Source of the DNA: Clostridia bacterium
GTDB taxonomy: Bacteria > Bacillota > Clostridia > Oscillospirales > Acutalibacteraceae
DNA length: 37,336 nt
Assembly (NCBI GenBank): GCA_017428085.1
Contig: JAFRRP010000031.1
Location: 1 to 37,336 of the forward strand
Reading direction: 5' to 3'
The notes below the pieces were generated by a model. That model did no database searches and was not told the origin of the DNA. It saw only the letters and a list, made by a program, of their open reading frames with translations. A program made the position numbers and the translations under genes. This document shows positions 7,377 to 14,563 of the stretch, piece after piece; position 1 is the stretch's first letter, and every line of letters begins with the position of its first letter.

Positions 7377-9407
7377 ATGATAAACGAACTCTCCAACTCC
7401 GAGCGCGCGGAGGTATTGACCCAGGCCCTGCCGTATATCAAGCGTTATACGGGCAAGACGGTGGTGGTCAAATACGGCGGCAACGCCATGGTCAGCGAGG
7501 AGCTGAAACAGCAGGTGATGGAAGACCTCGTGCTGCTGTGGCTCATCGGCGTCAAGGTGGTGCTGGTCCACGGCGGCGGACCGGAGATCACCGAGCTGAT
7601 GGGCAAGCTGGGCAAGACGCCGGAATTCATCGACGGCCTGCGGGTCACGGACAAGGAAACCGTGGATATCGTCCAGATGGTGCTGGCGGGCAAGGTCAAT
7701 AAAACGCTCGTCAACCTGCTGGAGCTCCACGGCGGCAGGGCCATCGGCCTGTCCGGTCTGGACGGGCGGCTGATCGAAGCGTCGGTGAAGGACGAAAAGC
7801 TGGGCTACGTGGGCGAGATCAAAAAGATCAACATCGGTCCCGTCAACGACCTGCTGGAAAAAGGCTACATCCCGGTCATCTCCACCATCGGCTGCGACGA
7901 GCAGGGCAACACCTACAACGTCAACGGCGATACCGCGGCGGCCTGGATCGCGGGGGCGCTGAACGCCGAACGCATGCTGCTGATGACCGATATCGCGGGC
8001 ATCCTGCGGGATAAGGACGATCCGGCCACGCTGATCCCGGAGATCAGCATCAGCGAGGCGGAGCAGCTCTATAAGGAGGGCGTGATCTCCGAGGGCATGA
8101 TCCCGAAGGTCAACTGCTGTATCGAGGCCATCAAAAAGGGCGTGAAAAACGTCATCATCATGAACGGCTGCGTCAACCACTCGGTGCTGATGGAACTTCT
8201 CACCGACGAGGGCGCGGGCACGATGTTTACGGGGAAAAAGGATATGAGCATCAAAGAAAAAGACGCGGCGTACATCGCCGATACCTACGCCCGGTTCCCG
8301 GTGGTCCTTTCCGCCGGCAAGGGCAGCTACGTGACCGACGAAAAGGGCGCGGAGTACATCGACATGACCTCCGGCATCGGCGTCAATTCCTTCGGTTTCG
8401 CGGACGACAAGTGGCAGGAGGCGGTCTCTTCCCAGGCGGGCAAATTGCAGCATACCTCCAACCTGTTCTATACGGAGCCCTGCGCGGCGCTGGCGGAAAA
8501 GCTGTGCGACAAAACCGGCATGAAAAAGGTCTTTTTCTCCAACTCCGGCGCGGAGGCCAACGAGTGCGCCATCAAGGCGGCGCGCAAATACGCGGCGCAG
8601 AAGAAGGGCCCGGACTGCTTCACCGTGGTCACCATGAAGAACAGCTTCCACGGCCGCACGCTTACGACGCTGGCCGCCACGGGGCAGGAAAAATACCACG
8701 AGCTGTACAACCCCCTCACGCCGGGCTTCGTCAGCGTGGATACCAACAATATTTTCGAGCTGGAGGTGCTGGGCGCGAAGCATAAGATCGCCGCGATCCT
8801 GCTGGAGTGCATCCAGGGCGAGGGCGGCGTGACGGCGCTGAAAAAATCCTTCGTCAACGAGGTGGCGGAGTACGCCGAGCGCAACGACATCATTTTGATC
8901 GTGGACGAGGTGCAAAGCGGCAACGGGCGCACGGGCAAGCTGTATTCCTACATGCATTACGGCATCCAGCCGGATATCGTCACCACCGCCAAGGGCCTTG
9001 CCGGCGGCCTGCCGCTGGGGGCCACGCTGCTGGGCGAAAAGGTGCAGGACGTCTTTGCCCACGGCGACCACGGCTCCACCTTCGGCGGCAACCCGGTGTG
9101 CTGCGCCGCGGCGATCAGCATTCTGGACCGCCTTGACGACGGCCTGCTGGCGGGCGTCGCCGCCCGGGGCCAGTACCTGCAGGAGGCGTTCAAGGACGCG
9201 CCGGGGATCAAAGAGGTCACCGGCATGGGCCTGATGCTGGGCCTGAAGACGGAAAAGCCCGCCCCGCAGGTGGTGGACGCGTGCCGCGAAAACGGCGTGC
9301 TGTGCCTGACGGCCAAGGACAAGGTCCGCCTGCTGCCCGCGCTGAACATCCCCATGGAGGCGCTGCAGAAGGCCGCGGAGGTCATCAAAGCTGCCTGCGC
9401 GGAATAA
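7377..9407 (+). CDS. argBD: ArgB-ArgD fusion: acetylglutamate kinase joined to acetylornithine aminotransferase
   Basis: One uninterrupted frame of 676 residues encodes two enzymes. Residues 1-289 are ArgB: KYGGNAM, VLVHGGGPEI, the NVNGDTAA block and the normal ArgB end GTMFTGKKD. Residues 290-676 are ArgD, a class III PLP aminotransferase: FSNSGAEANE, HGRT, the metal/PLP-region DEVQSGNGRTG and the Schiff-base lysine in TTAKGLAGGLPLG (Lys539). They catalyse steps 2 and 4 of arginine synthesis. ArgD begins with an internal ATG at 8244 preceded by GGGGAAAAAGG, so separate ArgD could also be made by internal initiation. A strong ACAAGGAGG precedes the ATG at 7377. Both active sites look intact. 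A terminator follows. Confidence 0.93.
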   Translation: MINELSNSERAEVLTQALPYIKRYTGKTVVVKYGGNAMVSEELKQQVMEDLVLLWLIGVKVVLVHGGGPEITELMGKLGKTPEFIDGLRVTDKETVDIVQMVLAGKVNKTLVNLLELHGGRAIGLSGLDGRLIEASVKDEKLGYVGEIKKINIGPVNDLLEKGYIPVISTIGCDEQGNTYNVNGDTAAAWIAGALNAERMLLMTDIAGILRDKDDPATLIPEISISEAEQLYKEGVISEGMIPKVNCCIEAIKKGVKNVIIMNGCVNHSVLMELLTDEGAGTMFTGKKDMSIKEKDAAYIADTYARFPVVLSAGKGSYVTDEKGAEYIDMTSGIGVNSFGFADDKWQEAVSSQAGKLQHTSNLFYTEPCAALAEKLCDKTGMKKVFFSNSGAEANECAIKAARKYAAQKKGPDCFTVVTMKNSFHGRTLTTLAATGQEKYHELYNPLTPGFVSVDTNNIFELEVLGAKHKIAAILLECIQGEGGVTALKKSFVNEVAEYAERNDIILIVDEVQSGNGRTGKLYSYMHYGIQPDIVTTAKGLAGGLPLGATLLGEKVQDVFAHGDHGSTFGGNPVCCAAAISILDRLDDGLLAGVAARGQYLQEAFKDAPGIKEVTGMGLMLGLKTEKPAPQVVDACRENGVLCLTAKDKVRLLPALNIPMEALQKAAEVIKAACAE

Positions 9408-9428
9408 GATTCGTCATCATACATCTGT

Positions 9429-9458
9429 CACCCTGCCGGTCCCGGCGGGGTGTTTTGA
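9429..9458 (+). terminator. Terminator after argBD
   Basis: CACCCTGCCGG pairs with CGGCGGGGTG (one wobble) and is followed by a T-rich run. Confidence 0.7.
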
Positions 9459-9464
9459 TTTTTC

Positions 9465-9493
9465 TTGCAATTTGTGAAGGGATTATGTATAAT
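9465..9493 (+). promoter_or_regulatory. Sigma-A promoter for the cupin operon
   Basis: TTGCAA (9465-9470), a 17-base spacer, TATAAT (9488-9493); about 33 bases before the cupin ATG. Confidence 0.7.
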
Positions 9494-9525
9494 AAAAACA
9501 GAAGGGCAAAAGGAGATGTTTTATT

Positions 9526-9876
9526 ATGGGCAACGAATGCAGAGGGCTGGAGATCAGCGAATTCAACGGGCGCGGGTACGACCGCACCATGATCTTCAAA
9601 ACGTGGTGCGTGGCGTTTTTGACGCAGGACGACGAATACACCGTCAACACCTATATGGAGCGCCACATGGAAACGGACGAGGTCTTCGTGCTGCTCAAGG
9701 GCGAGGCCACGCTGTATATCGGGCTGGAGCGCACGCCCGTGAAGATGGAACCCTGCAAGCTCTATAACTGTACCGTGGGCACGTGGCACAATATCGTCTG
9801 CTCGGCGGACGCCAGCGTGCTGATCGCCGAAAACAGCGACACGGACCGCAGCAACACCGAATACCACTACCTGTGA
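9526..9876 (+). CDS. Small single-domain cupin-like protein
   Basis: A 116-residue cytoplasmic protein that looks like one cupin barrel. Motif 1 is degenerate (MERHMETDEVFVLLKGEATLY at about 45-65, with His48 and Glu52 as possible ligands). Motif 2 is around GTWHNIVCS. Only part of the usual His/Glu metal set is obvious, so metal binding and any enzyme activity are unproven. AAAAGGAG lies ten bases before the ATG. The next gene starts 22 bases after its stop with its own strong ribosome site, so they probably share a transcript. Confidence 0.7.
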   Translation: MGNECRGLEISEFNGRGYDRTMIFKTWCVAFLTQDDEYTVNTYMERHMETDEVFVLLKGEATLYIGLERTPVKMEPCKLYNCTVGTWHNIVCSADASVLIAENSDTDRSNTEYHYL

Positions 9877-9898
9877 CCGAGGCGAAAGGAGTGAAAGC

Positions 9899-10801
9899 GT
9901 GGAAAAACTGTTCCAAAAGCTGAACCGCATCCCCATCGCGTGTATCATTCTGGCGATCATCACCGTGATGTACGCGATCTGGGGCGGGTATCAGAGCAAA
10001 AAATACCAGCGGGAGAGCGCGATCTTTGACAGCGCCTTGGTTATCAAAAACGCCGACGCCCTCACCCCGGCGCAGCTGAAGGAGTACGACGGCAGGCTGA
10101 TCTGTCTGGTGGGCGAGCTCGCCGTAAAGAAAACGCCCGCGGACCCGCTGACGGGGATATCCGTTCCCGGTGCGCTGCTGCTGGAACGCCGCACGGAGAT
10201 GTACCAGTACTCCACCACCGGCGAAAGCGTCATCAAGGGGTTTTACGACTTCCAGCAGGCCAACGTGACCGGCAAGGGCGGGGAGCTGTACGAAAACCCG
10301 GTCTACCCGGCGGAGATCGGCGCCGTTACCATGCTGGCGGACGTCAGCGTGGGGCCGGTGGCGTTGGGCAAGACCTTCGTGCGCACCCTCGATACGAACT
10401 ATCAGTATACCGACCGGGCGGAATACGTCGCCCTGACGCCCACCGCGTCCTTTGATAACGCCTACGGGCTGACGCTGCGGGACGGCGTCTACACCAACGG
10501 CGACCCGGACGACCCGCAGATCGGCGATATCCGCATCACCTACCGTTATGTGGATGTAAAGCAGTACGCGGGCAAAATGACCTTCTTCGGCACGCTGCTG
10601 GACGGCGTGCTGGAAAGCGTATCGGAAGACGACGCCTTTATGATCCAGAATTGCGACAGCGCGGCCCGGGCGCGGGAAACGGTCACGGGGTCCAGCAGCG
10701 ACAACGCTTCCATGCTGTACGTCATGGCGGCGCTTCACGCTATCGCCGCGGTGATCGTCTTCGTCGTCGTCATCCTCAAACGGAAAAAGGAGGGCGCCTG
10801 A
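9899..10801 (+). CDS. TMEM43-like membrane protein
   Basis: A 300-residue protein with one membrane helix near the amino end (about 12-32) and another close to the carboxy end (about 275-293, followed by KRKKEG). Between them is a large extracytoplasmic or lumenal-type region. The pattern AQLKEYDGRLICLVGEL...DPLTG...LLERRTEMYQYS, later IGDIRITYRYVDV, is that of the TMEM43/DUF1625 family. The biochemical function of these proteins is not known. It starts with GTG at 9899 behind AAAGGAG. The next gene begins one base after its stop, so the two are translationally linked. Confidence 0.65.
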   Translation: MEKLFQKLNRIPIACIILAIITVMYAIWGGYQSKKYQRESAIFDSALVIKNADALTPAQLKEYDGRLICLVGELAVKKTPADPLTGISVPGALLLERRTEMYQYSTTGESVIKGFYDFQQANVTGKGGELYENPVYPAEIGAVTMLADVSVGPVALGKTFVRTLDTNYQYTDRAEYVALTPTASFDNAYGLTLRDGVYTNGDPDDPQIGDIRITYRYVDVKQYAGKMTFFGTLLDGVLESVSEDDAFMIQNCDSAARARETVTGSSSDNASMLYVMAALHAIAAVIVFVVVILKRKKEGA

Positions 10802-10802
10802 T

Positions 10803-11921
10803 ATGAAAAGAATAAGGCTTTCCGCGCTTTTGTTCAGTGTTCTCCTGCTGCTGTTCGTCTTCGCGCCCTTCATCCCGGCGGATTTCGGCGACTACGGCGG
10901 CGATTCGGACTACGGCGGCGGCTACGATTCCTACGACTCCTACGATTCGTATGATTCCTACGACAGCTACGATTCGTATGACAGCTACGATTCCCATGAT
11001 TACGGCGGTTCGTCCTCCGGCAGCTCCAAAAGCTATTACTACAAGTTCGGCGATTACCCCACCGATACCGTCTTTTACGGCGGGCGGCTGGCGGATCACG
11101 CCGGCAATATCGTGATGGTGGAGACCCTCTCCGGCACGCCCTTTGAATCGGACGACGACGGCGCCGGTCTAGTGGGGCTGGCCCTGCTGGCAGGCATCGC
11201 CGCCATCATCGTGGCCTTGGTGCTCCGCGTCAAGACCCGCGACAGATATGGCGACGGCAGACGCTCCGGCGGACGCCCGGTCACAAGAAGCGGTGGTTCC
11301 CGGCCCGTGGCGCCCGGCGCGCAGGCCACGCCGCAAAGCCAGCTGAAGAACGTCAGCGCCTATTATAAGTTCGATCCCGGCTTCTCGGAGGCCGCCTTCT
11401 GCGAAAAGCTCTCCAATTTGTACGTGCAGTTCCAGAACGCCTGGCAGGACAAGAATCTGGAAACGCTGCGGCCCTACCTCACGGACGCCTTCTACGCCCA
11501 GATGGACCGCCAGCTGGATTCCTACCGCCGCAACCGGCAGACCAACCGGGTGGAGCGCATCAGCGTGCTGGGCGTGTCCCTTTCCGGCTGGCAGCAGACC
11601 GCGAACGAGGATATCATGGTGGCGCGGCTTCGCACCCGCATCGTGGATTACGTCACGGACGACGCCACGGGGCAGATCGTGCGCGGCAGCAACACGGCGG
11701 AAAAGTTCATGGAGTACGAATGGACGCTGACCCGCAAGCGCGGTATCCGCACCGGCGTCAACGACGGCGTAAGGGTGCAGAACTGCCCCAACTGCGGCGG
11801 CACCGTCAACATCAACCGCACCGCCAAGTGCCCCTATTGCGACAGCATCATCACCGTGGAAGCCCACGACTGGGCGGTCAGCAACATCAAGGGCCTGTCC
11901 CAGCGCACCTCGGGCAGATAA
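10803..11921 (+). CDS. Tim44-like domain protein with signal peptide, (YDS)8 repeat and C-terminal zinc ribbon
   Basis: 372 residues. A hydrophobic amino segment (about 4-24) is a signal peptide or anchor. It is followed by a Gly/Asp/Tyr-rich region with eight perfect Tyr-Asp-Ser triplets (DNA 10923-10994), a second membrane helix (about 121-140), a basic linker, and a domain (about 185-320) with the layout of bacterial Tim44-like proteins (FSEAAFCEKLSNLYVQFQNAW; LRPYLTDAFYAQM). A zinc ribbon ends the protein: CPNCGG...CPYC (about 326-344). Tim44-like domains bind membranes in mitochondria; the bacterial role is unknown. Translationally linked to the TMEM43-like gene; a terminator follows. 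The low-complexity repeat may vary in length. Confidence 0.7.
   Translation: MKRIRLSALLFSVLLLLFVFAPFIPADFGDYGGDSDYGGGYDSYDSYDSYDSYDSYDSYDSYDSHDYGGSSSGSSKSYYYKFGDYPTDTVFYGGRLADHAGNIVMVETLSGTPFESDDDGAGLVGLALLAGIAAIIVALVLRVKTRDRYGDGRRSGGRPVTRSGGSRPVAPGAQATPQSQLKNVSAYYKFDPGFSEAAFCEKLSNLYVQFQNAWQDKNLETLRPYLTDAFYAQMDRQLDSYRRNRQTNRVERISVLGVSLSGWQQTANEDIMVARLRTRIVDYVTDDATGQIVRGSNTAEKFMEYEWTLTRKRGIRTGVNDGVRVQNCPNCGGTVNINRTAKCPYCDSIITVEAHDWAVSNIKGLSQRTSGR
10923..10994 (+). repeat. Nine-base coding repeat, eight Tyr-Asp-Ser units
   Basis: Eight tandem copies of TAY-GAY-TCN/AGC inside the Tim44-like gene. Codons differ between copies (TCC, TCG, AGC; TAC, TAT; GAC, GAT), so the protein repeat is maintained while the DNA has drifted. 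Confidence 0.9.
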
Positions 11922-11941
11922 GCGGCGCCTGCGCTGCAATA

Positions 11942-11976
11942 AAGAGCGCCTTATGCAACGATAAGGCGTTCTTTAT
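11942..11976 (+). terminator. Terminator after the cupin/TMEM43/Tim44 operon
   Basis: AGAGCGCCTTAT pairs with ATAAGGCGTTCT around loop GCAACG, then a short T run. Confidence 0.75.
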
Positions 11977-12000
11977 ATCATACGGCCGCTTTGCGGCTGT

Positions 12001-12118
12001 ATATCATGCTTTTTGCATATCCCGCCTATGGCGTATCCCGCTTTCGACATATCCCTTCTTGGGCGGATTTCGCCTTTGGCATAACCCGCTTTCAGCGGGG
12101 ATGCAAAAAGCATATCAT
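12001..12118. repeat. 118-bp inverted-repeat element with internal mini-hairpins
   Basis: The ends are imperfect inverted repeats: ATCATGCTTTTTGCATATCC (from 12004) against GATGCAAAAAGCATATCAT (to 12118). The inside is built of degenerate pieces like TATCCCGC plus small self-pairing motifs (CGCCTATGGCG, GGCGGATTTCGCC, CCGCTTTCAGCGG). It carries no open frame of note. It looks like a small non-autonomous mobile or structural RNA element; no second copy is in the window. Confidence 0.55.
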
Positions 12119-12134
12119 TCCTGGAATCATCCGT

Positions 12135-12177
12135 ACCCGATGCGGGAGAACCATTTTTCTCTTGCATCGGGTTTTGT
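12135..12177 (+). terminator. Hairpin with T run upstream of the dockerin gene
   Basis: Outer stem ACCCGATGC / GCATCGGGT and inner stem GAGAA / TTCTC, followed by TTTTG. It may terminate upstream transcription. A possible promoter (TTGCAT at 12162-12167, 17 bases, TAAAGT at 12185-12190) overlaps its 3' arm. Confidence 0.55.
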
Positions 12178-12220
12178 TATATGGTAAAGTATTTTAGAAA
12201 AAGAAAAAGGGGAGCTCTTA

Positions 12221-13207
12221 ATGAAAAACGCAAAAACAATCAAATGGCTGCTCATTCTCGCCTGTCTGCTGGCGGCGCTGTTTGCCTTAACCCTCGCCGC
12301 GAACGCGGAGATCGTCAATTCCCTCGGTGACGTGGATGGCGACGGCAATATCACCTCCGCCGACGCACGTCTGGCGCTGCGGGCCAGCGTAAAGCTTGAA
12401 AAAGAAATCGTTGAAGGAACTGCCGCTTTCAAAGCTGCCGATGTCAATAAAAACGGTATAATAGGATCCGACGATGCCCGTACGATCCTGCGGGTGTCCG
12501 TAAAACTGGAAACCTTTGATGAAAACGAAAACGGCGGGGACGATCACAGTGAAGATGTTCTCGGTGTTTGGTGTAACTATAACAGCCTGGTCAGCTATCA
12601 GGATTTTTATCCAAAGATTACATTTAACGGGGATCATTCATTTTCGTTCAGAGTCAATCTGTATGCAGGAATGAGTGACGTCAAAGGAACATATGAGGTA
12701 AAAGAGAATCGCATATACTGTACTGTAAAGGAGAGGAATTTTTCCGGCTTTGCGGGTGATACGGTAAATGAATTCGTTTTCAAAATCAACGATAATGAAT
12801 TGATTTATGAGGGCGAGACCATCGGAATGACAGAAACAGGAGATGCATTCAAGAAATATAACGGCGAAAACGAAAATGACGAGGGCAATAACAACGAAGA
12901 CGTTCTTGGCATTTGGTGTAACTATAACAGCCTGGTCAGCTACCAGGAGTTCTATCCAAAGATTACATTTAACGGAGATTATTCATTTTTATTCAGAGTC
13001 AATCTATATGCAGGAATGGGTGACGTCAAAGGAACATATGAGATAAAAGGAAACCGTATTTACTGTACTGTTAAGGAAAGGAGTTTTTCCGGCTTTGCGG
13101 GTGATGCGGTAAATGAATTCGTTTTCAAAATCAACGATAATGAATTGATTTATGAGGGCGAAACCATTGGTATGACAATCTCAGGGGATCGTTTTTTCTT
13201 AATATGA
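12221..13207 (+). CDS. Secreted dockerin protein with two near-identical lipocalin-like repeats
   Basis: 328 residues. A classic signal peptide (about 1-29, ending ANA) precedes a type I dockerin with two calcium-loop repeats: DVDGDGNITSADARLALR and DVNKNGIIGSDDARTILR, each followed by SVKLE. Dockerins plug enzymes or binding proteins into cohesin scaffolds. Two 94-residue repeats follow (DNA 12551-12832 and 12896-13177), same length, roughly nine in ten bases alike, each beginning with EDVLG(V/I)WCNYNSLVSYQ. The all-beta pattern ITFNGD.SF...GTY.VKENRIYCTV resembles bacterial lipocalin-like domains; the ligand is unknown. The gene is clearly AT-richer than its neighbours. GGGGAGC lies before the ATG. 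No other cellulosome part is in the window. Confidence 0.8.
   Translation: MKNAKTIKWLLILACLLAALFALTLAANAEIVNSLGDVDGDGNITSADARLALRASVKLEKEIVEGTAAFKAADVNKNGIIGSDDARTILRVSVKLETFDENENGGDDHSEDVLGVWCNYNSLVSYQDFYPKITFNGDHSFSFRVNLYAGMSDVKGTYEVKENRIYCTVKERNFSGFAGDTVNEFVFKINDNELIYEGETIGMTETGDAFKKYNGENENDEGNNNEDVLGIWCNYNSLVSYQEFYPKITFNGDYSFLFRVNLYAGMGDVKGTYEIKGNRIYCTVKERSFSGFAGDAVNEFVFKINDNELIYEGETIGMTISGDRFFLI
12551..12832 (+). repeat. Intragenic 282-bp direct repeat, copy 1 (copy 2 at 12896-13177)
   Basis: Both copies are 282 bases with no gaps between them. Differences are mostly synonymous or conservative, pointing to a recent in-frame duplication. A 63-base acidic/Asn-rich linker separates them. 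Confidence 0.9.
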
Positions 13208-13416
13208 CGGCAAGATCAATTCCCTAAACGGCAATCAACTTGACGGTGCAAATTAAGCAAATATGACAGGGGTCCCTTGCCTTGAAAACGGCGTAAACGA
13301 ATAAGCCCCAAAAAAGAGTTGAGCGGCACAAAAAGCCCGCTCTTAAATAACACAAAACATACAAACAGGGCAGCCGGAGAATTTCTCCGGCTGCCCGTGG
13401 TTTATGTGGTTTTTCT
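13208..13416. terminator. Gene-free stretch with two hairpins
   Basis: After the dockerin stop there is no open frame with support. A weak hairpin, GAGCGG / CCGCTC, lies at 13321-13342. A strong 14-bp stem, GGGCAGCCGGAGAA / TTCTCCGGCTGCCC, lies at 13368-13396. The second lacks a long T run on the plus strand but could act as a terminator or block. The rest shows nothing I can name. Confidence 0.5.
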
Positions 13417-13450
13417 GTAGCACGACGCCTTGCGCCGTTGCAGGCAACAG
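13417..13450 (+). repeat. Single divergent REP-like palindrome
   Basis: GTAGC is followed by stem ACGACGC, a CTT loop and GCGCCGT, then GCAGGCAACAGG. It has the same GTAG head as the other REP-like units but a different stem, and sits four bases before a complete REPIN. Confidence 0.6.
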
Positions 13451-13453
13451 GCC

Positions 13454-13608
13454 GTAGCGCGGCACCTCAGTGCCGCTATAAACACAAACAACATTTTTGG
13501 ATAATTGTTCGGTTAAATGGCGGTTATTGTGACAGGAAAACGGTCGATAAATCCAAAACCGTTTCAATAGTTACATTCATCAGGAGCGGCACTGAGGTGC
13601 CGCGCTAC
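13454..13608. repeat. REPIN-like inverted pair of GTAG palindromes, 155 bp
   Basis: Left end: GTAGC, stem GCGGCAC, loop CTCA, stem GTGCCGC, then T. The right end (13585-13608) is its exact inverted copy. The interior, reverse-complemented, aligns with the interior of the element at 35173-35330 (for example TGTAACTATTGAAACGG against TGTAACTTTTGAAACGG), so the whole unit has been copied, not just its ends. Confidence 0.88.
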
Positions 13609-13618
13609 AATAATAATA

Positions 13619-14385
13619 TCAGAACAGATCCGACTCGATATAGTCCACGCCCAGGGATTTGCAGTAGCTCAGCGAGAAGATATCGTTGGCGGTCCACACG
13701 GCGAATTCCAGCCCCGCGTCGTGGAAGGCCGCTACCATCTCCTCGGTGACCACCTTGTAATCCGCGTCGATGGAAAAGCCGTGCTCGATGCAGCGCTCCC
13801 AGCCCGTGTCGCCCTCGCCGTAGGTCAGCATGATGGGCAGGTCCGGGAACTGCTCCCGCGCCTTCAGCAGATTGTCGAAATCAAACGACTGCAAAATGCA
13901 TCTGGAAAGGTCGTACACCTGCCCCGCCAGCGTGAACACCTGGTTCACCTGCTCGTCGGTGTAGGCGCCCTTCAGCTCGATAAGCAGACCATGTCGTTCT
14001 CCTTCATGATCTCCAGATACCGCTTGAAGGTACACAGGTACACTTCTCCGATGTTCTTGCGCTTCAGCGGCTGGGCGGTCAGCTCCGCCAGCGTGTGGTC
14101 GGCGATCTCCAGCTCCGTGCCGTCCTTCAGCACGACGGAGCTGTTGTGGCTGCACACGAACTCGCCGTCTTTGGTGATGCGCACGTCGGTTTCCGCGCCG
14201 CCGCTGCCGTGCTCCGCCGCCTTCTGGAAGGCCAGCTCCGTGTTTTCGTGGTACACGCCGCTGTAGCCCCGGTGGGCGATCATGCAGGGTTCCTTCTGCG
14301 CCGTGCCGCCGAACAGCCCCCCGAAGGCGGTGAACAGCGACAGAAACGTGGCAAGGATCATTTTGAAAATCAACTGTACGGACAT
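13619..14385 (-). pseudogene. Glycerophosphodiester phosphodiesterase, frameshifted
   Basis: GDPDs cleave glycerophosphodiesters to glycerol-3-phosphate and an alcohol. The amino part (14385 down to about 13985) has a membrane/signal segment (FKMILATFLSLFTAFGG), then MIAHRGYSGVYHENTE and the ETDVRITKDGEFV block with CSHN in place of the usual HD. It runs out at KENDMVCLSS-stop. The carboxy part continues in another frame from IELKGAYTDEQVNQVF to VWTAND...GVDYIESDLF. A single missing base near 13985 (in TGC-TTATCGAGCTG) explains both. Apart from the shift the protein (about 255 residues) would be complete. It could be a real recent inactivation or a sequencing error. It has its own promoter and lies divergent from the phosphatase pair. 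Confidence 0.85.
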
Positions 14386-14420
14386 TTTGTTTCGCTCCTT
14401 TATCCAATGATGGCGTCCCT

Positions 14421-14450
14421 ATTATACACCATACCGCCGGCCGATTTCAA
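14421..14450 (-). promoter_or_regulatory. Promoter for the glycerophosphodiesterase gene
   Basis: On the minus strand: TTGAAA (14450-14445), an 18-base spacer, TATAAT (14426-14421), then AAAGGAG before the ATG at 14385. Confidence 0.6.
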
Positions 14451-14503
14451 TAGCCACTTTAAAACCCGCGTCGCGCTTTTTTGTCCGTTTTTGCCGCTTG
14501 TTC

Positions 14504-14531
14504 TTGACTTCATCCCGTATTTGCGTATAAT
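14504..14531 (+). promoter_or_regulatory. Promoter for the alkaline phosphatase operon
   Basis: TTGACT (14504-14509), a 16-base spacer, TATAAT (14526-14531). I see no clear tandem PHO box. Confidence 0.7.
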
Positions 14532-14563
14532 GGAAATAAATAAAAAAAGAGGAGAGATCGTAT

